33,245 nucleotides of DNA from JBBRHF01 sp038223055 (GTDB taxonomy: Bacteria > Actinomycetota > Actinomycetes > JACCUZ01). This document shows positions 7,136 to 15,411 of the stretch, piece after piece (position 1 is the first letter of the stretch; each line of letters starts with the position of its first letter). Location of the stretch: positions 1 to 33,245 of the forward strand of contig JBBRHF010000019.1 in NCBI GenBank assembly GCA_038223055.1. Reading direction: 5' to 3'. The notes under the pieces were generated by a model. The model made no database searches. It had not been told where the DNA came from and saw only the letters and a list, made by a program, of their open reading frames with translations. The translations under genes and the position numbers were made by a program.

Positions 7136-9156
7136 TCTCGCTCGTCACCGAGGGACCGGCCCACGCGGCGGCCAGTGCTGTGCTCGACCGGCTCGCCGGG
7201 GTCGAGGGTCCACCTGCCGCGGCGAGTGGGCGCCGCGTGGTCAGGCAAACCACCGGGTCGCTGGGTGCGGTGCGTGCGGTGCAGGAGGTGCTCGAGGCCG
7301 GCCGGCGGACCGGCGAGGCGGTCGCGCTGGTCAGCGGGCAGGTGCTTCTGCACGACGAGGCGGCGGCTGCTCTCGTGCTCGATCCGCGCCAGCGAACCGC
7401 CGCCGGGGTGAGCGTGACGGCCGGCGCGTTCGACGTACGACGGCGTGGTGGGCTGGTGGTCAGCGCGGGGTCACTGCTTCACAGCGTGACCGGGCCCGAC
7501 GCCGCGTTTGTCGGGTTGCTCGTCATCGGTCCGACCGACCTGAAGGCCGCCACGTCTGCGGTGGGCCTGATGGCTGAGGTGGTGGCCTCCCGCCCGCCCC
7601 GCGCCGATGCAACGCGCGCCGATGCAACGCGAGGCGGTGGCGACTCGACCTCGCTGGATCCGCTCGGGCCCGTCCTCGTCGCCCTCGTGCGGAGCGGCAT
7701 CGCGGTGGCGGCGGTCGACATCGACCCGTGGCCCTGGGCCAGGGTGGCAGACCCGAGCGTGGGAGACCTGGGTGTGGCGGACCTGGGCGCGGCCGACGCC
7801 TTCGCCGGCCGGTTGGCCGCGGTCGACGTGCGGGCGACCAAGATGGCGCGGGCGATGCGCCCGGACGACGGCTTCTACTCCACCTTCGTCGTACGCCGGC
7901 TGTCCCGCCGGCTCACGCCGCTGGCGCTGCGCTGCGGCCTCTCGCCGAACCAGATCACGGTGGGGTCGCTAGTCATCGGGCTGCTGGCCGCGACAGGGTT
8001 TGCGGTCGGCGGCCGGGCCGGGCTGGTGACCGGAGCCGTCCTGCTGCAGGTCTCGCTCGTCGTCGACTGCGTCGACGGCGAGGTGGCCCGCTATCGGCGC
8101 GCGTTCACCGCGCTCGGCGCGTGGCTGGACGCCTCGACCGACCGGGTCAAGGAATACGCCTGCTACGCCGGCCTGGCGGTGGGCGCCGCCACGGCCGGGC
8201 CCGGGGTCGACCTCTGGCTGCTGGCGGCGGCGATGATGGGTCTGCAGACCACCCGGCACACCACCGACTACCTGTTCACGCTGGTCCGGAATGTCCGCGA
8301 GGGCGTGCCGACCAGCGTGCCCCTGGACCAGGTGGACGACGTCCCCCTCGGCCCGCTGCCGCCCGACGAGCCGGTCGCCGAGCGCCCGGCGGTGCGGTGG
8401 TTCAAGAAGGTCATCTACCTGCCAATCGCCGAGCGCTGGCTGGTGATCTCCCTGGCGGCGGCGTTCGGGTCGCCCGCCTGGGTGTTCGGCGCGCTGCTGA
8501 CGCTGGCCACGCTGGCGCTGGCCTACACCACCTCCGTGCGCGCGGTGCGCTCAAGAAGCTGGGGCGCCGAGTCGGCCACCGAGCGCGAGCGCGAGGTCGT
8601 GCGCTCCCAACTGGACCGGGGCCCGCTCGCCGCCGCGCTGGCCCGCGGCCTGCCGTGGCGGCTGCCGATGGGCCGGTTCGCGTGGCTGCTGCCCGGGGCG
8701 GTGCGGGCGGCAGAGTTCGCGACGCTGATCCTCGTGGTCCATGCCGTCGACCCGGGCGCGATGCCAGCGACGTTCGCCCTGCTGTTCGCGGTGGCCTACC
8801 ACCACTACGACGCGCTCTACCGCGCGCTCAACGGGCTGGCCCCCGCCGGCGCCGTGCGGGCGCTCGGTCTCGGCGTCGAGGGCCGGTTGCTGGTGATCGG
8901 CGCGCTGTCGCTGGCCGGGTCCGCCGCGATCTCGCGCGGCGTCCCCGTGTTGGCCGTGCTGCTCGGAGGGCTCTTCGTCGGGGTCGGCACGGCCGGCGGC
9001 CTGCGTGCGCAGCATGCTCCGACGAGGCGGCCGCTGCGACGGGAGACCCCTGCCGGGGTGATGGGCGCCAAGGCTGGGGAGACCGCGGCTGGGGAGACCG
9101 AGGCTATGGAGACAGAGGCTTTGGAGACAGAGGCTATGGAGACAGAAGGCCCCTGA
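7132..9156 (+). CDS. CDP-alcohol phosphatidyltransferase with N-terminal extension and DUF5941-like C-terminus
   Basis: A 674-residue multi-domain membrane protein. Residues about 260-450 hold the CDP-alcohol phosphotransferase core: the diagnostic D-x2-DG-x2-AR-x8-G-x3-D-x3-D pattern begins at Asp312 (DCVDGEVAR, then GAWLDASTD), after the usual entry motif GLSPNQIT. The family joins a CDP-activated group to an alcohol. Residues 1-240 lack catalytic motifs I recognise; the layout, including MRPDDGFYSTFVVRRLSRRL before the core, recalls inositol-phosphate cytidylyltransferase/transferase fusions, perhaps with a degenerate first domain. Residues about 500-640 are hydrophobic and resemble DUF5941, recalled from related actinobacterial proteins. 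It begins with GTG inside the ATPase stop. The tail is a pentapeptide repeat, and the 3' end overlaps the convergent gene by 23 bases. Substrates are unknown. Confidence 0.85.
   Translation: MISLVTEGPAHAAASAVLDRLAGVEGPPAAASGRRVVRQTTGSLGAVRAVQEVLEAGRRTGEAVALVSGQVLLHDEAAAALVLDPRQRTAAGVSVTAGAFDVRRRGGLVVSAGSLLHSVTGPDAAFVGLLVIGPTDLKAATSAVGLMAEVVASRPPRADATRADATRGGGDSTSLDPLGPVLVALVRSGIAVAAVDIDPWPWARVADPSVGDLGVADLGAADAFAGRLAAVDVRATKMARAMRPDDGFYSTFVVRRLSRRLTPLALRCGLSPNQITVGSLVIGLLAATGFAVGGRAGLVTGAVLLQVSLVVDCVDGEVARYRRAFTALGAWLDASTDRVKEYACYAGLAVGAATAGPGVDLWLLAAAMMGLQTTRHTTDYLFTLVRNVREGVPTSVPLDQVDDVPLGPLPPDEPVAERPAVRWFKKVIYLPIAERWLVISLAAAFGSPAWVFGALLTLATLALAYTTSVRAVRSRSWGAESATEREREVVRSQLDRGPLAAALARGLPWRLPMGRFAWLLPGAVRAAEFATLILVVHAVDPGAMPATFALLFAVAYHHYDALYRALNGLAPAGAVRALGLGVEGRLLVIGALSLAGSAAISRGVPVLAVLLGGLFVGVGTAGGLRAQHAPTRRPLRRETPAGVMGAKAGETAAGETEAMETEALETEAMETEGP
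7601..7630. repeat. 15-bp tandem duplication in the N-terminal domain of the phosphotransferase gene
   Basis: GCGCCGATGCAACGC occurs twice with no mismatch, adding RADAT twice to a linker. Confidence 0.9.
9072..9146. repeat. 15-bp tandem repeat, five copies, at a gene 3' end
   Basis: Unit resembling GGCTATGGAGACAGA, with early copies GC-richer (GGCTGGGGAGACCGC). It encodes an acidic tail of five A-x-E-T-x pentapeptides in the CDP-alcohol phosphotransferase. The last 13 bases lie within the overlap with the convergent gene. Confidence 0.9.
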
Positions 9157-12085
9157 CCTGTCGCGCGGTGCTGCGGACGGTGCTGCGGACGCTGCGGTTG
9201 ACGGTGCGCCGGACTGCTTCAGTCCGTGTGGTCGCCCGGGTTGCGGATGCTGCCCGGGTCGCGGATGCTGCCCGGGTCGCGGCCGCCGTGCCGAAGACGG
9301 CCTCGACGACGGCCTGACTGGCCTGCCCGTCCTCCAGCGGGCAGAACCGCGCCAGGAACTCCTCGTAGCGCCCGGCCTGCTCCGCGTGGTTCTCGTCGAT
9401 GCGGCCCAGGGCGGCGACGACGTCGTCCTGGGTGCGCACCACGGGCCCGGGCACGACGGCGGGCAGGTCGACGTAGGTCAGCGGGTCGACCGTGGCGTAG
9501 TGGTCGAGGTCGGGCGCGTAGAACAGCATCGGCCGGCGCAGCAAGGCATAGTCGAACATCACTGAGGAGAAGTCGGTGAGCAGGGCGTCGGCGGCCAGCA
9601 GCAGCGTCGACAGGTCGGGAAATCTCGAGACGTCCCGCGCGAACCACCGCAGGCCGACGTCGAGGGGCTCTGGGTGGTCATAGTAGTGCTCCCGGATCAG
9701 GACGTACCACTGCTCGCCGACGGCCTCGGCGAGCAGCTCCAGGTCTAACGGGAGGTAGGCCGCACCGACGGCGTCGGGCGCGCGGTAGGTGGGGGCGAAC
9801 AGCAGGATCCGGCGGTCGCTGGGCAGGTCGAGCTCGGCCTTGAGCCGCGCCGTCGCCGCCTCCAGACCGGCGTCGCGCGCTCGCACGAGGGTGTCGTTTC
9901 GCGGGGCGCCGGTGCGCAGCAGCGTGCCGCCGTAGTTGGCTGAGCGCGCCATCGAGTGCTCGAAGAACGGGCTGGGCGCGATCAGCAGGTCCCACCGGTC
10001 GACCAGCCGCTGGTAGGTCGACTTCTCCGCCTCGCCCGCGGCGCGCAGCCGCGCCGTGTCGAGGAACAGCCGCTTGACGGGCGTGCCGTGCCACGTCTGC
10101 AGGTAGGTCGTGGCGGGCGGCTTGGGGACGTCGCGGGGCATGCCGAAGTTGTCGACCCAGTAGCGCGCCCTCGCCAGGGTCTTGTAGTGATCCCAGCTGC
10201 CGCGGGTCACCGTGGCGGTTCCCTTGGGCAGGTTGGCGTTGCGCTTCCCGGCGCGGGACAGGCTCCACACCGGCGTGAGGTCGGGGCGGGCGTCGCGCAG
10301 CGCGTCGAAGACAGCACGCGGGTTGTCCGAGGCCTGCCGGCCCTGGAACGACTCGAAGACCACCAGGGACTCGTCCAGGGGGCGTCTCGCGAGCACGGTG
10401 CGATAGGCCAGGGGGCGCAGCCGGCGGGTCAGTGACCGCGCGCGGCGCCGCAGCGGCGAGCGCACCGGACCCGCCATCCGCACAGCGACCGCAACCGCCC
10501 GCCGGGCAGGAGTGTTCGAGGACGTCGCGCGGAAGGACAGGTTGCCCTTGAGGGTGACGTAGGGCTCGAGGCGGTCGGCCCCCAGCAGCCCACCGGACTG
10601 GCCCAGGCGCACCGGCCGGTGCAGGGCCTCCTCGCGCACGCACACCCTGGTGGAATTGGTGTGACCCCCGGTGTGGGTGCGCAGGGTCAGGTCCCAGATC
10701 TGGTCCGGTCGCGAGTCCCGCGGCAGCAGGGCCGAGAACGCGAGGCGTACGTCGTACTCGATCTTGGTTGGCCCCCAGCGCACCACGTCCACCGGCGCCG
10801 TGACCGCCGTCCGGTTGCCGCGTCGGCGCATCAGCAGGTCCAGGCGCAGGTCGTCGTCGGGACCGATCTGGCCGAGCCGGTTGTGCAGCACGCCGGTGGC
10901 GTGCACCGTCGAGCCGTCGACGACATAGCTGCTGAGGTAGTTGTAGATGCGCTGCTGGCTGATCGGGGTGCGGTGCAGGTTCATCCCGGTGACGTCGAGC
11001 CAGGGCAGGGCCGACGCGTCGTCGAGGTAGTGCGGTCCCCAGTAGATCCGCCCGTCCCGGCGGATCAGCTCGGTGCTGACCCGGCCCGGATCCCGCACGT
11101 ATTCGCAGGCCAGCAGCGTGCCCTCGAGGTCGCGTTGGCGCAGCATGAACAGCACGACGCGGTAGATGGTCGGCAGGGCCTCGGCGACGGCGAAGGGGAA
11201 GGTGGTGACGTAGTCGGCCAGGACCTCGACGAAGTCGCGCTGGTAGCGGGGCGAGCGCGCCCACAGCTCGCGCAGGTAGAGCCGCAGGTCGTGCTCGATG
11301 AACTTGGCGTCCTTGACCGGCGCGAGGTCCTCGGCGTCGTGGTCGCGCAAGAACTGGTCCATCCGCAGGTTGACCGCGATCCGATCGCGCAGGTTGGCGA
11401 TCTGCGAGCGGGTGTGGGTGATCGAGGGCTTTGCGGACTCGGTGCGGATCATCCAGTGGTAGACGACATCGGGGACGACCACGATGCGCCGCGCCAACAC
11501 GAAGCAGCCCAGGGTGAACAGCTGGTCCTCATAGATCACGTCCTCGGGGAACGCGAGGTGGTGGCGGCGCACGAACGGCACCGAGTAGAGCTTGGCCGCC
11601 GAGATCTGGTCCCGGAGCAGGCCGCTGCGGGCGCGGATGCCGTCGTAGACGGCCTCCTCCTCATAGAGCGAGTGCGACCAGGGATGCTCGAGGTTGTCGC
11701 GGTCGGGATGGATGCGCATAGTGCGCCCGAGGACGAGTTCGGCGTCATGCAGTTCGGCGGCGGCGAGCAACCTGCGGCAGGCGTCCCGCGGCATCTCGTC
11801 GTCGCTGGCGCACAACGTCACGTAGGGTCCGCGGGCCTCGGCGAAGCCGGCGTTGCACGGGCGTCCCGGTCCCCCCTCGCGGTCGGGCAGGTGGATGACC
11901 CGGATGCGGCCGTCGGCCGTCGCGAGCCGGTCGGCCACCTCGGCCGTGCCGTCGGTCGAGCAGTGGTCGACGATGAGGATCTCGATGTTGCGCAGCGTCT
12001 GGCTGGTCACCGTCCGCACCGCCACCGGCAGCAGGACGGGGTCGTCCTGCACGATGACCACGACGGTCAGGTCAGGCTGGTCCAT
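9134..12085 (-). CDS. Bifunctional family 2 glycosyltransferase / CDP-glycerol glycerophosphotransferase
   Basis: A 983-residue fusion of two transferases for wall polymer synthesis. Residues 1-230 are a GT-A domain: VVVIVQDDPVLL, IVDHCSTDGT at 39, NAGFAEARGPYV and metal-binding ASDDE at 93-97, with the later EDVIYEDQLF. The middle (about 330-560) is a beta-rich linker of unknown role. Residues about 590-930 are a glycerophosphotransferase: TWHGTPVKRL with catalytic His666, GAPRNDTL, FAPTYR, REHYYDHP and TDFSSVMFDYALL. The C-terminal 40 residues are Arg/Ser/Thr-rich low complexity, built from an 18-bp repeat. ATG 12085 lies inside the end of the dehydrogenase gene (14-base overlap), so this is the last gene of a four-gene operon. 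Its 3' end overlaps the opposite gene by 23 bases. Sugar and polymer are inferred only. Confidence 0.92.
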   Translation of the reverse strand: MDQPDLTVVVIVQDDPVLLPVAVRTVTSQTLRNIEILIVDHCSTDGTAEVADRLATADGRIRVIHLPDREGGPGRPCNAGFAEARGPYVTLCASDDEMPRDACRRLLAAAELHDAELVLGRTMRIHPDRDNLEHPWSHSLYEEEAVYDGIRARSGLLRDQISAAKLYSVPFVRRHHLAFPEDVIYEDQLFTLGCFVLARRIVVVPDVVYHWMIRTESAKPSITHTRSQIANLRDRIAVNLRMDQFLRDHDAEDLAPVKDAKFIEHDLRLYLRELWARSPRYQRDFVEVLADYVTTFPFAVAEALPTIYRVVLFMLRQRDLEGTLLACEYVRDPGRVSTELIRRDGRIYWGPHYLDDASALPWLDVTGMNLHRTPISQQRIYNYLSSYVVDGSTVHATGVLHNRLGQIGPDDDLRLDLLMRRRGNRTAVTAPVDVVRWGPTKIEYDVRLAFSALLPRDSRPDQIWDLTLRTHTGGHTNSTRVCVREEALHRPVRLGQSGGLLGADRLEPYVTLKGNLSFRATSSNTPARRAVAVAVRMAGPVRSPLRRRARSLTRRLRPLAYRTVLARRPLDESLVVFESFQGRQASDNPRAVFDALRDARPDLTPVWSLSRAGKRNANLPKGTATVTRGSWDHYKTLARARYWVDNFGMPRDVPKPPATTYLQTWHGTPVKRLFLDTARLRAAGEAEKSTYQRLVDRWDLLIAPSPFFEHSMARSANYGGTLLRTGAPRNDTLVRARDAGLEAATARLKAELDLPSDRRILLFAPTYRAPDAVGAAYLPLDLELLAEAVGEQWYVLIREHYYDHPEPLDVGLRWFARDVSRFPDLSTLLLAADALLTDFSSVMFDYALLRRPMLFYAPDLDHYATVDPLTYVDLPAVVPGPVVRTQDDVVAALGRIDENHAEQAGRYEEFLARFCPLEDGQASQAVVEAVFGTAAATRAASATRAASATRATTRTEAVRRTVNRSVRSTVRSTARQVRGLLSP
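9235..9282. repeat. 18-bp tandem repeat, about 2.7 copies
   Basis: Unit CCCGGGTCGCGGATGCTG, read on the minus strand as repeated ATRAAS near the C-terminus of the bifunctional transferase. A separate 12-bp doublet (GGTGCTGCGGAC) lies just before it, around 9167-9190. Confidence 0.85.
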
Positions 12086-13094
12086 GCGCCGACACCACCT
12101 CCGCCGGCGCGATCTCGACGGTCTTCCCCGTGGCCGCGGACGCCAGCACGGCCTCGGCCACCTGCACGGTGCGCAGCCCCTGCTGGATCGTCACGATGGC
12201 GGCCGGGTGGCCGAGGACTGCGTCGCGGAAGGTCGCCAGCTCGGTGCGCAGCGGCTCGGGCTTGGCGATGGCGAACCGCGTCATGTCGCCCTCGGCGACG
12301 CCGCGGAAGATCGACATGGCGTCCCACTCCATCACGACGGAGGCATTGGCGAAGAAGGTCAGGTCGGCGTTGAGGGTGTCTGCGACGAAGCAGCCGCGCT
12401 CGCCGGTGACCGTGGTCAGGCGCTCCTTCATCGGTGAGAGCCAGTTGACCAGGTGGTTGGTCACGGTGCCGTCGGTGAGCACGCCGACGACCGCAACCAG
12501 GTCCTCATGGGCCCGCCCGCTCTCATGCGCCGTACGGGCGGCGACGCTGGCGAAGTCCCGGCCGGTCACCCACCCGGTCAGGTCGATGTCGTGGGTGGTG
12601 AGGTCCATGACCACGCCGACGTCGGAGATGCGCCCGGGGAAGGGGCCCTGGCGCCGGGTGGCGACCTGGTAGAGGGTGCCCAGCTCGCCCGCCTCCAGCC
12701 GGGCGCGCAGCGCCTGCAAGGCGGGGTTGAAGCGTTCGATGTGGCCGACCGCAGCGACCACCCCGGCGGCGGCGAACGCCGCGACCAGTTCGCGGCAGTG
12801 GGCGGCGGTGTCGGCGAGCGGCTTCTCGATCAGAGCGGGGACGCCGGCGTGGGCCAGCTCGAGGCCGATGTCGCGGTGCAGGGCGGTCGGCGCGGCGACC
12901 ACGCACAGGTCGAGCCCCGCGGCGATGAGCGCCGCGACGTCGTCGACCACGGGAACCCCGCCGGCGAACCCGCCGGGGTCTCCGGCCGGGTCGGCCACGG
13001 CGACCAGGTCCACTCCCTCGAGTCCGCGCAGGACCCGCGCGTGGTTGCGCCCGATCGCGCCGAGGCCGACCAGGCCGGCTCGCAGCGTGCTCAC
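12072..13094 (-). CDS. Gfo/Idh/MocA-family NAD-dependent sugar dehydrogenase (WbpB/WlbA-like)
   Basis: Probably oxidises C3 of a UDP-linked N-acetyl-glucosaminuronic acid so that the neighbouring aminotransferase can aminate it. Seen in 340 residues: an N-terminal Rossmann motif GLVGLGAIGRNHARVL at about 7, VVAAPTALH near 65, the family EKPLAD motif near 93, GHIERFNP near 115, and DLTTHDIDL with the catalytic-site His, then a C-terminal beta-sheet domain. It starts with GTG inside the stop of the aminotransferase (GTGA) and overlaps the bifunctional transferase by 14 bases. Family membership is clear. The substrate rests on the presence of matching WbpE- and WbpD-like neighbours; the UDP-GlcNAc 6-dehydrogenase needed first is not in the window. 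Confidence 0.85.
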   Translation of the reverse strand: MSTLRAGLVGLGAIGRNHARVLRGLEGVDLVAVADPAGDPGGFAGGVPVVDDVAALIAAGLDLCVVAAPTALHRDIGLELAHAGVPALIEKPLADTAAHCRELVAAFAAAGVVAAVGHIERFNPALQALRARLEAGELGTLYQVATRRQGPFPGRISDVGVVMDLTTHDIDLTGWVTGRDFASVAARTAHESGRAHEDLVAVVGVLTDGTVTNHLVNWLSPMKERLTTVTGERGCFVADTLNADLTFFANASVVMEWDAMSIFRGVAEGDMTRFAIAKPEPLRTELATFRDAVLGHPAAIVTIQQGLRTVQVAEAVLASAATGKTVEIAPAEVVSAHGPA

Positions 13095-14146
13095 GGTGTG
13101 TTCACCGCGGCCACGATGGTCTCGAGGTCAGCCGTGGTCAGGGCGGGATGCACGGGCAGGGACAGCACCTCGCCGGCGGCCTTGGCGGTTTCGGGCAGGT
13201 CGAGCTCGAGGTCGAAGGAGGGCAGTCGGTGGATGGGCGTCGGGTAGTAGACCCCGCTGCCGACCCCGCGGTCGGCCAGCCGCTGCTGCAGCGCATCACG
13301 GTCGGGGGCCCGCACGGTGTATTGGTGATAGACGTGGGTCGCGCCGGTGGCCACCGGCGGAGGCGTGACCGCTGTGAGGTGACTGGTCAGGTGAGCCGCG
13401 TTGCGGATCCGGTCGGCGGTCCAGCCGGCCAGTCGGGTCAGCTGCACCCGCCCGATGGCTGCGGCGATGTCGGTCATCCGCACGTTGAACCCGATGATCT
13501 CGTTCTCGTAGCGGCGTTCCATGCCCTGGTTGCGCAGCAACCGAAGGGTGCGGGCGGTCTCGGCCGAGGGTGTGACGACCATGCCGCCCTCGCCGGTGGT
13601 CATGTTCTTGGTGGGATAGAAGCTGAAGCAGGCGGTCTGGCCGAACGCTCCGACGCTGCGCCCGTCGACGGCGGCGGCGTGGGCCTGTGCGGCGTCCTCG
13701 ATGATCCCGAGCGAGTGTCGATCGGCGATCGCCTGCAACTCGGCCATCGACGCCGGGTGGCCGTAGAGGTGCACCGGCATGATCGCGGCAGTGCTCGGGC
13801 CGACGGCTGCCTCGACGGCAGCGGGCGACACGCAGAAGCTGTCCGGATCGATGTCGACGAACACCGGCGTCGCCCCGGCCAGACACACGGCGTTGGCGGT
13901 CGCGGCGAAGGAGAACGACGGCACGATCACCTCGTCGCCGGCTCCGATGCCCATGGCGACCAGCGCCAGGTGCAGGGCCGACGTGCCCGAGTTGACCGCG
14001 ACGCAGTGCCGGTCCCCGACCAGGGCCGAGAACTCCTGCTCGAAGCCCTCGACCTCGGGGCCTTGGGCGAGGCCACCGGAGCGCAGCACCCGGTCGACGG
14101 CGGCACGTTCCTCGTCGCCGATGAGGGGTCGAGCGACGGGGATCAT
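13091..14146 (-). CDS. DegT/DnrJ/EryC1-family sugar aminotransferase (WbpE/WlbC-like)
   Basis: PLP-dependent enzyme adding an amino group to a keto-sugar nucleotide. The 351 residues show the family's landmarks: RPLIGDEE at 6, SGGLAQGPEVEGFE near 23, NSGTSALHLAL at 52, the PLP-ring Asp151 in IEDAAQAH, catalytic Lys180 in FYPTKNMTTGEGG, and LRNQGMERRYENEIIGFN. The ATG at 14146 has GAGGAGA upstream and overlaps the acetyltransferase stop by ATGA; a longer in-frame start at 14260 would add 38 low-complexity residues lying wholly within the acetyltransferase gene and is rejected. Position between acetyltransferase and dehydrogenase supports a 3-amino step in diacetamido-uronic acid synthesis, by analogy with WbpB-E-D. 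Confidence 0.92.
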   Translation of the reverse strand: MIPVARPLIGDEERAAVDRVLRSGGLAQGPEVEGFEQEFSALVGDRHCVAVNSGTSALHLALVAMGIGAGDEVIVPSFSFAATANAVCLAGATPVFVDIDPDSFCVSPAAVEAAVGPSTAAIMPVHLYGHPASMAELQAIADRHSLGIIEDAAQAHAAAVDGRSVGAFGQTACFSFYPTKNMTTGEGGMVVTPSAETARTLRLLRNQGMERRYENEIIGFNVRMTDIAAAIGRVQLTRLAGWTADRIRNAAHLTSHLTAVTPPPVATGATHVYHQYTVRAPDRDALQQRLADRGVGSGVYYPTPIHRLPSFDLELDLPETAKAAGEVLSLPVHPALTTADLETIVAAVNTP

Positions 14147-14751
14147 GAGGTCTCCTCGGTCAGCAGGTCGTCGGTCTGTCGGTAGCGGCTGCCCGTCCGG
14201 GGGCAGCGCCAGGCGCCGCCGCCCTCGTCCACCAGGGGCTCCCCGGCCCGCCCGACCCACTTGATCCGCCGCGCGGGGCTGCCTGCGACGAGGGCGAAGT
14301 CGGCGACGTCGCGGGTCACCGTGGAGCCGGCAGCGACCAGCGCCCAGCGCCCGATCGTGACGCCCGCGACCACCACGGCGCGGGCACCCACCGAGGCGCC
14401 CTCGCGGACGACGACCCCAAGCGGAGACCAGTCGGCCGAACTCTTCAGCGACCCGTCCGGGTCGACCGAGCGGGGATAGAGGTCGTTGGTGAGCACCGCG
14501 GCCGGCCCGATGAAGACCCCGGACTCGAGCCGGGCCGGGTCGTAGACCAGCGCGTAGTTCTGCATCTTGACGTTGTCGCCGATCTGGACGTCGGGCCCGA
14601 TGTAGACCCCGCGCCCAACCACGCAGCCGCGACCCAGGCGGGCACCCTCGCGCACCTGCGCCAGCGGCCAGACCACGGTGTCCTCGCCGAGCCGCGCCCG
14701 GGGGTCCACCTCGGCGCCGTCGCTGACGCGGGCCCGGTGATCTCCGTCCAC
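14143..14751 (-). CDS. Left-handed beta-helix sugar N-acetyltransferase (WbpD/WlbB-like)
   Basis: Predicted to acetylate the 3-amino group of the UDP-sugar. The 202 residues are dominated by hexapeptide repeats, for example ARLGEDTVVWPLAQV, GVYIGPDVQIGDN, GVFIGPAAVLTND and GASVGARAVVVAGVTIG, followed by AAGSTVTRDVADFALVAGSPA. The C-terminal WVGRAGE and WRCPRTGSRYR segment is characteristic of this acetyltransferase group. GTG 14751 is chosen with GAGAGG upstream; the first residues are not well conserved, so a slightly later start is possible. First gene of the operon running down to 9134; it faces the small membrane-protein gene across a 234-base divergent gap. Confidence 0.85.
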   Translation of the reverse strand: MDGDHRARVSDGAEVDPRARLGEDTVVWPLAQVREGARLGRGCVVGRGVYIGPDVQIGDNVKMQNYALVYDPARLESGVFIGPAAVLTNDLYPRSVDPDGSLKSSADWSPLGVVVREGASVGARAVVVAGVTIGRWALVAAGSTVTRDVADFALVAGSPARRIKWVGRAGEPLVDEGGGAWRCPRTGSRYRQTDDLLTEETS

Positions 14752-14817
14752 GACAGCGTCCTCTCGACCCGGGCCGGACCAGCCCCCAGCGGCACGCGGC
14801 GGGCGGTTTCCGGCCTA

Positions 14818-14823
14818 ATAGTA
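14818..14823 (-). promoter_or_regulatory. Possible -10 box for the diacetamido-sugar operon
   Basis: TACTAT on the minus strand, in the divergent gap, giving a leader of about 60 bases. No convincing -35. Confidence 0.3.
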
Positions 14824-14864
14824 GGGGGTGCGCCGTGGCGACCGGTCTCGCACCCGGGAGTCGC

Positions 14865-14870
14865 TAGGCT
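14865..14870 (+). promoter_or_regulatory. Possible -10 box for the membrane-protein pair
   Basis: TAGGCT on the plus strand, identical to the hexamers at 2224-2229 (minus) and 31593-31598 (plus). It predicts a leader of about 110 bases before GTG 14986. Confidence 0.4.
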
Positions 14871-14985
14871 GGGTGATGGCCGTCGACGGCGGCAGACGGT
14901 CCTGGCCACCAGCAACCTCAGGCGACCCGGGAGGCGATCCACATCGGCGCCGACCGTGACGTGATCGCACTCTCTGCGGGCCTTC

Positions 14986-15411
14986 GTGGCTGAGCGGCGT
15001 CACGCGTTCCCTGCGGGCATTCGTGGCTGGGCGCGCTCGGGGGCCGCCCTCGTCGTGGTGGCCGTGTCGCTGGCGCCGGTCGCCGTCGCGGCCCGGCGCG
15101 GCGCCGCCATCACCACCGCCACAGTGGCCGCGGACGCCCGATCGGCCGCGGCCCGCCGGGAGTCCGGCTGGGACTGCCTCGAGCGGCGGATTGCGGCGCT
15201 GGTGCCGGCGGGTGCGCAGGTCGTCGTACCGATGGACCAGAAGTTGCTCAACTACCAGCGGGCGCTGGAGATGGTCGCCCCGCACGCGCGCGTCGTCGAC
15301 CGGCCCGACCGGGCCCGTTACGAGCTGAGGCTGGTTCGCGCCACGGGAAGCACCCGGTGCTCACCGCTGGCGCCAAGGGTTCGCCGGCTCGCCCCGCATG
15401 AGTCCACGTGA
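14986..15411 (+). CDS. Small membrane-anchored protein of unknown function
   Basis: I do not recognise this 141-residue protein. Residues about 17-36 form one hydrophobic segment after a basic start (RGWARSGAALVVVAVSLAP), so it should be anchored with the rest outside. The exposed part has two cysteines (DCLERR and STRCSP) that could pair, and the phrase GAQVVVPMDQKLLNYQRALEM. Its stop overlaps the start of the GT-C-like protein by GTGA, so the two are made together and may form a complex. GTG 14986 is the only usable start after an in-frame TGA at 14962, though its ribosome site is weak. A 26-base stretch around this start (about 14971-14996) is imperfectly repeated 37 bases later (15008-15033), out of frame. 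Confidence 0.65.
   Translation: MAERRHAFPAGIRGWARSGAALVVVAVSLAPVAVAARRGAAITTATVAADARSAAARRESGWDCLERRIAALVPAGAQVVVPMDQKLLNYQRALEMVAPHARVVDRPDRARYELRLVRATGSTRCSPLAPRVRRLAPHEST

Noticed and set aside
10619..12373. A 584-codon open frame on the plus strand
   Set aside because: Antisense to the bifunctional transferase with many catalytic motifs; its own translation has none.
14876..14964. A small 28-codon plus-strand frame directly after the -10 box at 14865
   Set aside because: No similarity or ribosome site and Arg/Pro-rich composition; it could be a leader peptide but nothing supports this beyond position.
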